Positions 1-8,949 of a stretch of 44,292 nucleotides of DNA are shown here, piece by piece; within the stretch, counting starts at the first letter, position 1; every line of letters starts with the position of its first letter. The position numbers were made by a program, and so were the translations under genes. The notes under the pieces were generated by a model, which was not told where the DNA came from, searched no databases, and worked only from the letters and a program-made list of their open reading frames with translations. This stretch comes from Candidatus Melainabacteria bacterium (lineage in GTDB: Bacteria; Cyanobacteriota; Vampirovibrionia; Obscuribacterales; Obscuribacteraceae): the NCBI GenBank assembly GCA_023250095.1, contig JAHFBI010000005.1, forward strand, positions 1-44,292. Direction: 5' to 3'.

Positions 1-2
1 CA

Positions 3-182
3 GCTTCCTCCAAGTCCGAAGACCAGTTCATGAAGTTCAGCGGAAAGTTTACCGTTCGCCTTCCGAGGTCCCTGCACCAGGCGCTGGTGGACAGAGCCGA
101 AAAGGAAGGCGTCAGCCTGAACCTCTTCGTGACCAATGCCCTTTCCAGAACCGTGGCCATGCCCGGCAAAGGAAAGAGATAA
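3..182 (+). CDS. HicB-like / ribbon-helix-helix antitoxin-type protein, C-terminal fragment (5' truncated by window edge)
   Basis: Frame 3 reads ...FMKFSGKFTVRLPRSLHQALVDRAEKEGVSLNLFVTNALSRTVAMPGKGKR*, matching the beta-helix-helix HicB C-terminal pattern (F-VRLP-LH--L---A--EGVSLN-FV---L). Open from the window start, so not in the ORF track. Confidence 0.75.
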   Translation, partial: ASSKSEDQFMKFSGKFTVRLPRSLHQALVDRAEKEGVSLNLFVTNALSRTVAMPGKGKR

Positions 183-205
183 GCCGACAGCTGACAGTCA
201 GAATC

Positions 206-239
206 AAGAGGCGGGGATCTAAGAAGCTCCCCGCCTCTT
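206..239 (+). terminator. Stem-loop terminator-like hairpin after the HicB-like gene
   Basis: AAGAGGCGGGG-atctaagaagct-CCCCGCCTCTT, 11-bp perfect stem about 25 nt after the stop, followed by A/T. Confidence 0.65.
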
Positions 240-637
240 ATTGCCCAGCAAGCGACAGGCTGTTCGCAAGTCCCTGCTAGCTTGCCTGCGCCACCACCTG
301 CGCTATCGATACCACCGACAATGCCGGGGGCTCTGATGCGGTGGCATGCTCACCGTTTCAGACCCCGGCGCGCCTGAAGCCGACATAATCTCCGCAGGGA
401 TCGACAGCCGTCAGAGCCGGCGTAACAAAGTCTTGCACTATGATGAAGTGATTTTTATCAAGCTTTTCGGAAGCCGTGCGGAAAACATACGCCAGTGCGC
501 CTTGTCTGAAAGATTAAACGCGAACCTTATACGTCCTGTCTTGGACAGCTGCGTTCTGCCCGCTAGACTCTCTTGATTACGGCCGGGTGGCTTGCCTATC
601 CGGATTGCCGGTAAAACCCTTCAAGGAGACCAGAGAG

Positions 638-1840
638 TTGTCCTTTCCCAAAGATAAACCACAGCAAATTTCGGTCCTCGACCTTAAAGAGCAGTACAAG
701 CAGGTCGGCGCGCAGATTGAAGAATCCGTCCTCGCCGTTTTGCGCAGCGGCAATTATATTCTGGGTCAAAACGTCGCCAGACTGGAAGAAGCTGTGGCGC
801 AGCTGTGTGGAGCGAAGTATGCCGTGGCCGTGGCCAACGGTACGGATGCCTTGATTCTAGCGCTCTGGGCGGCCAATATCGGACCGGGTGACGAAGTGAT
901 CACTCCTCCATTCACTTTTGCCGCCACAGCGGAGGCTATCGCCTTGAGGGGCGCCAGAGCGGTCTTTGTCGACGTCGACCCGGCGACTTTCAATCTCGAT
1001 CCGTCCCTGGTCGAAGCAGCCATTACGCCCAGAACCAAAGCCATCATCCCTGTCCATCTATACGGGCAGCCGGCAGATATGGACCCGATCCTGGCCATCG
1101 CGGACCGCTGGGGGCTGAAGGTTATCGAGGACAACGCGCAAGCCATCGGCGCCACTTACAAAGGTCGTCCTACCGGCAGCCTCGGAGACATGTCCTGTAT
1201 AAGTTTCTATCCGACCAAGAATCTTGGCGCGGCAGGCGATGCCGGCATGGTCGTCACCAGCGATGATGCTCTCTCACAGCGTCTGAAAGTGCTGCGCGCC
1301 CATGGCTGCCGCAAACGTTATTATCACGACGAACTCGGCGTTAACAGCCGGCTCGACGAAATCCAGGCAGCTGTGCTGCTGGTCAAACTCCCCCACCTGA
1401 GCGCCTGGAATGAGCGTCGCAACCAGGTGGCTAGATGGTACGCCCGGGCGTTCAAAAACTCCCCGCAGATTGTGCTCCCGCAGCCCATGTTGCACACCGG
1501 GCACGTCTTCCATCAATACACCATACGCATCGATGGGGGGCCCGGCTGCTCACCCGTCAGCCGTGACGAAGTCATGTCGCAGCTGTCCTTGCGCGGCATC
1601 GGCTCCATGTGCTATTATCCCGTGCCCCTGCACCTGCAGACAGCCTTCAGCGCTCTCGGTTACAGGCGTGGTGACTTCCCCGTTTCCGAAATGCTCGCCC
1701 GGGATGTTCTCTCATTGCCCATGTATCCGGAGCTGACCGAAGAGCAGGTCAATCGTGTAGCTTCAAACCTCAACGACATCGTCAGCAGCCGCTTAGCTGC
1801 CGGTGCCATGGCTGAGATACCATTGTCAACCGGCATGTAA
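638..1840 (+). CDS. DegT/DnrJ/EryC1/StrS-family PLP aminotransferase (sugar aminotransferase)
   Basis: ISVLDLKEQY..., NGTDALILAL, GDEVITPPFTFAATAEAI, FVDVDP, VIEDNAQAIGATYKGR, GDMSCISFYPTKNLGAAGDAGMVVT. The ORF track starts at GTG 587; TTG at 638 preceded by AAGGAG looks a better start. Confidence 0.92.
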   Translation: MSFPKDKPQQISVLDLKEQYKQVGAQIEESVLAVLRSGNYILGQNVARLEEAVAQLCGAKYAVAVANGTDALILALWAANIGPGDEVITPPFTFAATAEAIALRGARAVFVDVDPATFNLDPSLVEAAITPRTKAIIPVHLYGQPADMDPILAIADRWGLKVIEDNAQAIGATYKGRPTGSLGDMSCISFYPTKNLGAAGDAGMVVTSDDALSQRLKVLRAHGCRKRYYHDELGVNSRLDEIQAAVLLVKLPHLSAWNERRNQVARWYARAFKNSPQIVLPQPMLHTGHVFHQYTIRIDGGPGCSPVSRDEVMSQLSLRGIGSMCYYPVPLHLQTAFSALGYRRGDFPVSEMLARDVLSLPMYPELTEEQVNRVASNLNDIVSSRLAAGAMAEIPLSTGM

Positions 1841-1955
1841 GCCAAAGACAACAAGCAGCAATGTTGGGGGCCGACAAAAACGAAGAACAGAAGCAAAAAC
1901 AACAGGTGTCGGACAGGAAGACGCCCGCCTGCCAAGCAATGGGAGAGCAGAAAGA

Positions 1956-2753
1956 ATGCAAGCTGAAGCGGCGCAGAAATATCCAGGGATTGCGCCCGGG
2001 GCAAAAATTGGCAAGAACGTCAGGCTCAGCCCTGATGTTGTCATTGCCGACGGCGCCGTGATTGCCGATGATACGATTATCGAGCCGGGAGTGGTCATTT
2101 ACGAGAACGTCAGGATCGGTCCCTCAAGCTTAATCGGCGCGCAATGCATCCTTGGTGAACGCCTGGCGGCGTGGCGCAAAGATCCCTGCTATATCAACCC
2201 GGAGCTGGTCATAGGGGAGGGAAGCACCATCCGCTCTGGAACAATAATATACGCCGGTTGCACCATGGGCAAAGGCTTCCAGACCGGGCACCGGGCGGTC
2301 ATCCGGGAGATGAGCCTATTTGGAGACAACTGTAGCTTCGGAACTCTGTCGCAATCGGACGGGCACATAAAGGTCGGCAATGATTGCCGCTTTCACAACA
2401 ATGTCTTCATCGCCACCTATACGACCGTTGAAGACAATGTGCACTTTTATCCAATGTCCTTGACTGTGGATAGCTTGCACCCGCCCTGCCAGAGAGGGCG
2501 TGAGGGCCCTTATCTAGAGACAGGGTGCATCGTGGGAGCAAGAGTGCTCATTCTTCCGAGAGTAAGAATTGGACGCGGTGCCGTAGTGGCCGGAGCCTCA
2601 GTCGTCACCCATGACGTGCCGTCCAATATGGTTGTGGCCGGGGCCCCTGCCAGGGTCGTCAAAGCCCGGGGAGACGTTGCCTGCCACCTGGAAGATCGTC
2701 CGGCTTACGATGTCGCCCTGGAGTCGAAAGAGTGCGCGGAGTTTCCCAACTGA
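1956..2753 (+). CDS. Left-handed beta-helix (hexapeptide repeat) acyltransferase / N-acetyltransferase
   Basis: Many hexapeptide repeats (IGKNVRLSPDVVIADGAVIADDTIIEPGVVIYENVRIG ... VGARVLILPRVRIGRGAVVAGASVVTHDVPSNMVVAGAPARVVKA). The ORF extends to 1803; ATG 1956 is where homology-like sequence begins. Confidence 0.88.
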   Translation: MQAEAAQKYPGIAPGAKIGKNVRLSPDVVIADGAVIADDTIIEPGVVIYENVRIGPSSLIGAQCILGERLAAWRKDPCYINPELVIGEGSTIRSGTIIYAGCTMGKGFQTGHRAVIREMSLFGDNCSFGTLSQSDGHIKVGNDCRFHNNVFIATYTTVEDNVHFYPMSLTVDSLHPPCQRGREGPYLETGCIVGARVLILPRVRIGRGAVVAGASVVTHDVPSNMVVAGAPARVVKARGDVACHLEDRPAYDVALESKECAEFPN

Positions 2754-5284
2754 TAGCATCGTCAACCGGAGGCAGCACTCGGGCAACTCCGAGAGAGCAG
2801 TCGCGCCTGAGCGTCTTTCTTCTGTTGGCAGCCATATTCTGCTTGACACTGGTCTCATACAGCCCGGTTTTTTTCAATTTCTTCCTGGGCGACGACTTCG
2901 TGCACCTCACCTGGCTGCCGCAAGCCATTCAAAATCCCGAGCTCATCTGGCGCAATTTCCACAGCTCATGGCTTGACGGCACCACGACGCGTTTTTACCG
3001 CCCGCTCATCTCAGTGTTCATGGTGAGCGACTACCTTATCTGGGGCGTAAACGGGCTTGGCTTCCGGCTGACAAACCTGGCTTTCCATCTGGCTGGCACG
3101 GTTTTTCTCTTCCTCACTGTCAAGGAGTTAACCGCAAAACAGCCCTCTCACAAGAACTCTGTGGCAGGCTCATCAGACAAGTCTGAGGACAAATTCAAAG
3201 CCTCAGATAGTTCAGAGGCGGAAGGCAGACAAATGCCCTCCCCTCGTGAGGCGAACACCTGGAGCAAAGAGTTTGCCTGCGGTCTTTCCGGCTGCTTGAG
3301 ACAGAATAGCTGGGCTGCAGGAAGCGCGGCAATCTTTGCTCTTCATCCCCTGCATCCCGAGGCCGTATCCTGGGTAACAGGGCGCGTAGACTCAGTTGTG
3401 ACTGCCTTCTGTCTGGCAGCTGTCTTTAGCTATATCCGCTGGCGTAACAGCCGGTCAAGAGTTGCCTTTCTCTTTGCCCTGATCGCTATGGCGCTCGGGC
3501 TTCTATCCAAAGAGATGGCTATCACTTTGCCAGCCGTCTTCCTGGCTTACGAAGTTCTGGTTGCGCTGCCGGCAACGGAAAGAAGAAGTGCTATTGCCTC
3601 AAGTATTCTTGCCACAAGCCCCTTCTGGCTCCTTCTTCTTTCTTACTTTGTCCTGCGCTATTTCGCTCTCGGCACTGTTGTCGGTGGTTACGATGACTCG
3701 CTCTTGTTCATTGCCAACATCAAGTCTTTTGCCTTGAACTGGCTGCACGGCTTGCGTATGACTATCGTCCCGATCAACAAGTCTCTCACCGGCTGCCACA
3801 GCCTGCTCACAAGATCCTGGGAAGCGCTGACGGTAACAGCCGTTCTTGCCCTCACATACACTGCCGTCAGACACAAAGCCTCGCGCCCACCCCTCATCTT
3901 TGCGCTTGCCTGGCTTGTCCTGTCGCTTCTGCCTGTCTACAAGATATTTGCTATTGCCGATGACTTGCAGGGCAGCCGCCTGGCTTACCTGGCCACAGCG
4001 CCACTGAGTGTGTTACTAGCTGGAGGATTCTTTGCTGGCTGTACCAGCTTGAGTCCAAAGCTGTCCAAACTCCGGGCGGCTGCCGGTGTCTTGTTTATTC
4101 TCGTCTCATCCTTTGCCTTATGGACGAACAACCAGAGCTGGAGGGCTGCTGGGGAGGAATCCAATGCCATACGCGCGGCACTTAGCAAGTTATACGCCAT
4201 GCTTCCCGGCGACCCGCAGGTGCTTTTGATTGCTCTTCCCGACCATCGCAGGGGTGCCTACCTGTGCCGCAACGCCCTCTGGGGAATGACAAAACGCCCG
4301 CAAATGGAGCGTGACATCAACAACTGCTTGATGCTCAATCCATTCGAGCCAATCCTGCCTTTCGGCTTTTTGAAAGATTCTATAGAGCGCAATTCCAGCC
4401 AAATCCGCATGTACTTGTGGGATCAAGAGAAAGCTGACTTCGCCCCGATTCAGTTGCCCGCACGAAAATCACCGGGCAAGCTGCCTGTGTGGAAAGGAGA
4501 GAGCCTGTCCCAAGCTTTGACGCCTTTGCCTTCATCCCAAACAAAATATAGTTTTGGAAGCAGCGGCTGTCTGCGCGTAATCAGTGAGGACAAGGCTCCT
4601 GCTCCGGAGCTTCTCATGGGCGACGGCGGTTTGAGTTGCTGGGACATTGACTTCATCGAGCTGACTGCTACGCTCAATAGGATATCGGGGCGGGGGCTCT
4701 GTGCTGGTGCCGATCTCCTGTATGCCAACGACATCCACCCGGATTTTGCTCTGGCAAACAGAGCTCATGCCAGTTTCAAGCCCGGTGTCAAAGAACAGAA
4801 GCTGATTTTCGCTTTGCACGGCTTGCCGGAATGGAGCCTCGGCGGGCGCGTGCATGGGCTGAAGCTCTTGCTGCCACCAGGGGCTGACATGGAAATAAAA
4901 TCAGTGGCATTTCTGCCGCCCTCTCAAGTAATGCCACTGCTCAACTTCAAGAATTCCGGTTACCTGGGCACAAAAGGCTACTTGCATATAAGCCCCGGAA
5001 GCGCGCTCAGAGAGCTTTCCATAAGCGCCTCAGCCATACCTGGTTGCACCTCGACCCAGTGCGAGATCACGCGAGCTAATTTGCTCTTTGAAGAGCAAAA
5101 CTCGCAAAGCCCAAGCAGTGTCGCCATGCCGCCTCTGCCGGCGCCAAAAGAAGGCACCATAGCGCTTCCCTCAAGTAAGCTCAAAGCTGCCGGGATATAC
5201 GAATTGCGCGTCTTCGCCAGGAGTTGCAGTGGAGAGAGGCTTGGTGTTGCCTCGGATCATATTGTCATTGCTGTGGAAAAATAG
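2732..5284 (+). CDS. Large polytopic membrane protein, GT-C-type glycosyltransferase-like
   Basis: 850 aa ORF, many hydrophobic helices; early acidic loop FFLGDDFVHLTW and YRPLISVFMVSDYLIWGVNGLGFRLTNLAFHL typical of GT-C/PMT-like membrane proteins; overlaps the preceding CDS. Confidence 0.7.
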   Translation: MRGVSQLIASSTGGSTRATPREQSRLSVFLLLAAIFCLTLVSYSPVFFNFFLGDDFVHLTWLPQAIQNPELIWRNFHSSWLDGTTTRFYRPLISVFMVSDYLIWGVNGLGFRLTNLAFHLAGTVFLFLTVKELTAKQPSHKNSVAGSSDKSEDKFKASDSSEAEGRQMPSPREANTWSKEFACGLSGCLRQNSWAAGSAAIFALHPLHPEAVSWVTGRVDSVVTAFCLAAVFSYIRWRNSRSRVAFLFALIAMALGLLSKEMAITLPAVFLAYEVLVALPATERRSAIASSILATSPFWLLLLSYFVLRYFALGTVVGGYDDSLLFIANIKSFALNWLHGLRMTIVPINKSLTGCHSLLTRSWEALTVTAVLALTYTAVRHKASRPPLIFALAWLVLSLLPVYKIFAIADDLQGSRLAYLATAPLSVLLAGGFFAGCTSLSPKLSKLRAAAGVLFILVSSFALWTNNQSWRAAGEESNAIRAALSKLYAMLPGDPQVLLIALPDHRRGAYLCRNALWGMTKRPQMERDINNCLMLNPFEPILPFGFLKDSIERNSSQIRMYLWDQEKADFAPIQLPARKSPGKLPVWKGESLSQALTPLPSSQTKYSFGSSGCLRVISEDKAPAPELLMGDGGLSCWDIDFIELTATLNRISGRGLCAGADLLYANDIHPDFALANRAHASFKPGVKEQKLIFALHGLPEWSLGGRVHGLKLLLPPGADMEIKSVAFLPPSQVMPLLNFKNSGYLGTKGYLHISPGSALRELSISASAIPGCTSTQCEITRANLLFEEQNSQSPSSVAMPPLPAPKEGTIALPSSKLKAAGIYELRVFARSCSGERLGVASDHIVIAVEK

Positions 5285-5412
5285 GGAAGAAAAATTGGAA
5301 CAAGAAGAGTTCGACGAAGAAGAAGCGGCATTGAAAAGAGCAAACGGCCGGAGATGTCACGGCAAAGTCTGAGACAATTTTGATTGGAAAGGCAGTCTGA
5401 AAGAACTCACAA

Positions 5413-5799
5413 ATGAGCACCCCGGCACAGCGTTTCACCTCCAGTCTCATCGGTCAGCGCCTGATAGAAGCCCGGTATTTGACTCGCGATCAAATCAGAG
5501 AAGCACTCTCTCTCCAGAGAGAAACAGCTCTACTCTTCGGTGAAATCTGTCTCCTGAAAGGCTGGCTCACTTATGAGCAACTCAAAGAGTGCCTGCCGCC
5601 TGTCCGTTCCAAGCTAGGACAGAGACTCCTTGGTGCCGGCTGTATAACAATGCAACAGCTGTGGCTGGCTATTCTTGAACAGCGTCATTCCGGAGCACGC
5701 CTCGGCGATATCTTGATCAAGCGCGGCTGGATTGACGAGAAGACGTTGGGTGATGTCCAGAGCGCACCGAACAAGCACATGGACAACGCTTCGACTTGA
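5413..5799 (+). CDS. Small tandem MshEN / GspE N-terminal-like domain protein
   Basis: Repeated signature: IGQRLIEARYLTRDQIREALSLQ, FGEICLLKGWLTYEQLKECL, LGQRLLGAGCITMQQLWLAILEQ, LGDILIKRGWIDEKTL. Confidence 0.6.
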   Translation: MSTPAQRFTSSLIGQRLIEARYLTRDQIREALSLQRETALLFGEICLLKGWLTYEQLKECLPPVRSKLGQRLLGAGCITMQQLWLAILEQRHSGARLGDILIKRGWIDEKTLGDVQSAPNKHMDNAST

Positions 5800-5992
5800 C
5801 GGGATTCTCTGGCGCAAGAAAGGACAAGGTCAGGATGCAGATAGTCAATGAGAATACTCATGGACAAAGACAGTCCGGACGCTTAGCTTTAAGGGCTAAA
5901 TCTTTGCCTGCGCCTGAAGCTCTGCCCGGTTCTCCGGTTGCAGTTATTACCTTCAATATGGCTGTCGTTTTAAACAGAGGAAATAGAAGCAA

Positions 5993-7942
5993 ATGACCAC
6001 AGCTGCGTTTGGCTCCTGGGTATCGCCCATAACTTCGGATCTGATTACCGCATCGACCATCCGCATTTCACAGATACAGTTGGACGCCGATGACGTTTAC
6101 TGGCTGGAGTCGCGCCCTTTTCAGAAAGGCAGATCAGCCATAGTGCGGCGAGGCGCCGACGCTCAGATCGTCGATATGACCCCTGAGCCTTACAACGTGC
6201 GCACTCTCGTACATGAATATGGCGGTGGAGCTTACACCGTCCATGAAGGCACTATCTATTTCTGCAATTATTCCGACCAGCGTATATATCGCCAGGCGCC
6301 CGGCTGTGAGCCGGTGCCGCTCACTCAACCAGCCAGTGTTCGATATGCCGACCTGACGGTCGATCCTCGGCACAACCGGCTCGTCTGTGTGCAGGAGGAT
6401 CATGAGTTACCCGAGCACGAGGCGCTCACGACAATCGTTTCCATATCCTTGAAAGACGGCCGCGTCGATATGCTCGTTGCCGGCAACGATTTTTATGCAA
6501 ATCCTCGCTTGAATCCTGATTCGACAATGCTGTCCTGGATGAGCTGGAATCATCCCAATATGCCCTGGGATAGCTCTTTTGTCTGGGTGGCAAATGTTGG
6601 CTCGGATGGTTTTCCTGCCAATATCCGCCGGGTAGCAGGCAGCCCCACCGAATCGGTTTTCCAGCCGCAGTGGTCGCCTGCCGGCGTGCTCCACTATGTT
6701 TCGGACCGCAGCGGCTGGTGGAACATATACCGGCATTGCGATTATGAAGGCTCGACGCCTCTTGTTGAGATGGATGCCGAGTTCGGCGCGCCACTGTGGA
6801 ACTTTGGTTTTTCCACTTACGCATTTGACGGCAAGGACTCGATCGTCTGCGCTTTCTGCCGACAGGGCATCTGGCAGCTTGGTGTCATCAATCTGGCAGA
6901 TGGCGCCTTCCGTCCACTTCAAACGCCTTATACCGATATATCTTTCGTGAAAGCGTGTCCAGGCAAAGCTTTCTTTTGTGCCGGCTCGCCGACCGATTCA
7001 ACAGCCCTTATCGAGCTTAAACTGCCAGACAGTCAGTGCCAGGTCTTGCGCCCGAGCAATGACCTGAAGCTTGATTCCGGCTATCTGTCTTCGCCGAGGA
7101 CTCTGGAATTCGAAAGCGGTCAAGACAAGAGAGCTTATGCCTTTTTCTTCCCGCCGGCCAACAAAGATTTCAGCGGACCTGCAAACTGCTTGCCTCCTCT
7201 TATCGTCAAAAGTCACGGCGGACCTACTGGAGCCAAACCTAACTCCCTTGACCTGGGAGTTCAATATTGGACAAGCCGGGGTTTTGCTGTGGTTGACGTC
7301 AATTATGGCGGCAGCACGGGCTTCGGGCGCGACTACCGGCTGCGCCTCAATGGTGCATGGGGAATAGTCGATGTGGACGACTGTGTCAATGCTGCCTTGT
7401 ATCTTGCCGAGCATAAGCTTGTCGACCGGGAGAAGATGGCAATCACAGGTGGAAGCGCTGGTGGCTATACGACCTTATGCGCCCTGACTTTTCGAGATGT
7501 CTTCCGCGCGGGTGCCAGCTATTATGGCGTTTCCGATCTGGAGTCGCTGGCGACCGACACACACAAATTCGAGTCGCGCTACGGCGATCAGCTGGTCGGA
7601 CCTTATCCCGAGCGCCGAGATCTCTATCTTGAGAGATCTCCGATACACCATACGGACCGGCTGAAATGTCCGGTGATTTTCTTCCAGGGGCTGGAAGACA
7701 AAGTGGTGCCGCCGGATCAATCGGAAAAAATGGTCCAGGCTCTGAAGAACGCCCGCGTGCCTGTTGCTTACCTGGCTTTTGCCGGGGAGCAGCATGGTTT
7801 CAGGAAAGCAGAAAATATCAAACGAGCGCTGGATGCTGAGCTTTATTTTTATTCGGCAATTTTCAAATTCACTTTGCCTGGCGCCGTTGAGCCGGTCGAA
7901 ATTGACAACCTGGACCCATCTCCTTTGACTGGTCAATTATAA
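5993..7942 (+). CDS. S9 family prolyl oligopeptidase / dipeptidyl aminopeptidase-like serine peptidase
   Basis: N-terminal propeller-like repeats; catalytic features GGSAGGYTT (Ser), GLEDKVVPPDQS (Asp), GEQHGFRKAEN (His). RBS-like GAGGA upstream. Confidence 0.93.
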   Translation: MTTAAFGSWVSPITSDLITASTIRISQIQLDADDVYWLESRPFQKGRSAIVRRGADAQIVDMTPEPYNVRTLVHEYGGGAYTVHEGTIYFCNYSDQRIYRQAPGCEPVPLTQPASVRYADLTVDPRHNRLVCVQEDHELPEHEALTTIVSISLKDGRVDMLVAGNDFYANPRLNPDSTMLSWMSWNHPNMPWDSSFVWVANVGSDGFPANIRRVAGSPTESVFQPQWSPAGVLHYVSDRSGWWNIYRHCDYEGSTPLVEMDAEFGAPLWNFGFSTYAFDGKDSIVCAFCRQGIWQLGVINLADGAFRPLQTPYTDISFVKACPGKAFFCAGSPTDSTALIELKLPDSQCQVLRPSNDLKLDSGYLSSPRTLEFESGQDKRAYAFFFPPANKDFSGPANCLPPLIVKSHGGPTGAKPNSLDLGVQYWTSRGFAVVDVNYGGSTGFGRDYRLRLNGAWGIVDVDDCVNAALYLAEHKLVDREKMAITGGSAGGYTTLCALTFRDVFRAGASYYGVSDLESLATDTHKFESRYGDQLVGPYPERRDLYLERSPIHHTDRLKCPVIFFQGLEDKVVPPDQSEKMVQALKNARVPVAYLAFAGEQHGFRKAENIKRALDAELYFYSAIFKFTLPGAVEPVEIDNLDPSPLTGQL

Positions 7943-7989
7943 TTGCCTCTGATTGCCCCATAAGAACGATTCGCGTCAGAGGAAATCAA

Positions 7990-8823
7990 ATGAAGTGGCT
8001 CTCAGATATATTCGGCTCGAAAAAGACTGTCCAGAGCTGTCTGGAAGCTGCAGATCAGGCGGCCGATGTTGCCGACTACGCTCTGGCGGAGAAGCTTTAT
8101 TTGCAAGCACTGGAGATGGCGGAAGAGAAGAAGGAACATGCGCAAGTGGCAGTTTGCTCGTTCAAACTGGGGCAGATTTGCCAGGCGCAAGGAAAGAATG
8201 CTGTGGCAGAAACGCACTTGCGGCGGGCATACCAGGTGCACGAAGACTTTGAAGAAGCTGAGGACGCAGCCATATGCCTCATTGCCCTCGGTAAGCTTTA
8301 TAGAGAACAACACCGTCTTGCTGAAGCCGAGCAACTCTTCCACTATGTCTTGCGAATTTACCAGCAAGAGCATGGTGATGACTGCCAGCAAATGGTTGAG
8401 CCATCCATGCTTCTGGCAGATTGCTGCCTTAAGCAAGGTGGCTTTGTCGAATCGGAAAATCTCCTCAGGCGAGTATTGTCCATACAAGAGAAGCAGTATG
8501 GTGCACAGAGCCTGGAAGTTGCCGGACCGCTCTTGCACCTGGCTCAGTGCCTGTCCCGGCAGGACAGGTTGACTGAAGCTGAAGAACACTTCCTCCGAGC
8601 TTTTGACATATACACGGCAGCCAGCGCTGAAAAGGGCAGAGAAACAGCCCTTTCCTTGTGCGCCTGTTGCCATGAGTACGGCAGGGTCTGCCTCAAATTG
8701 AGCAAGCCAGAGCAAGCGCAAAAGCTCTTTCGTCAAGCTGCAGTCCTAGCCGAAGAATTTCCAGGTTATCTGCAAGAGGCAGATTTAGTCGAGGAGCTGG
8801 AGGCTTTCAGCCAGAAAGGCTAG
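7990..8823 (+). CDS. Tetratricopeptide repeat protein
   Basis: 277 aa with successive TPR-like helices (ALAEKLYLQALEMAEEKKEHAQVAVCSFKLGQICQAQGKNAVAETHLRRAYQVHED...); GAGGAAA RBS. Confidence 0.88.
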   Translation: MKWLSDIFGSKKTVQSCLEAADQAADVADYALAEKLYLQALEMAEEKKEHAQVAVCSFKLGQICQAQGKNAVAETHLRRAYQVHEDFEEAEDAAICLIALGKLYREQHRLAEAEQLFHYVLRIYQQEHGDDCQQMVEPSMLLADCCLKQGGFVESENLLRRVLSIQEKQYGAQSLEVAGPLLHLAQCLSRQDRLTEAEEHFLRAFDIYTAASAEKGRETALSLCACCHEYGRVCLKLSKPEQAQKLFRQAAVLAEEFPGYLQEADLVEELEAFSQKG

Positions 8824-8949
8824 AAAGAGAGCCAGCACTTAATGTCCTGCCATTGTGACCCAAATGCTCTCTGGCACAGGGCATCAGATGAGGCTATACA
8901 TTTTGTCCAACCGGCGCCTCCTGATAGATGACAGGTTACAGATGTACCA

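Noticed and set aside
346-576. 76-aa plus-strand ORF upstream of the aminotransferase
   Set aside because: No recognisable domain, no RBS, not supported beyond being open.
8002-8736. 244-aa minus-strand ORF
   Set aside because: Antisense shadow of the TPR gene.
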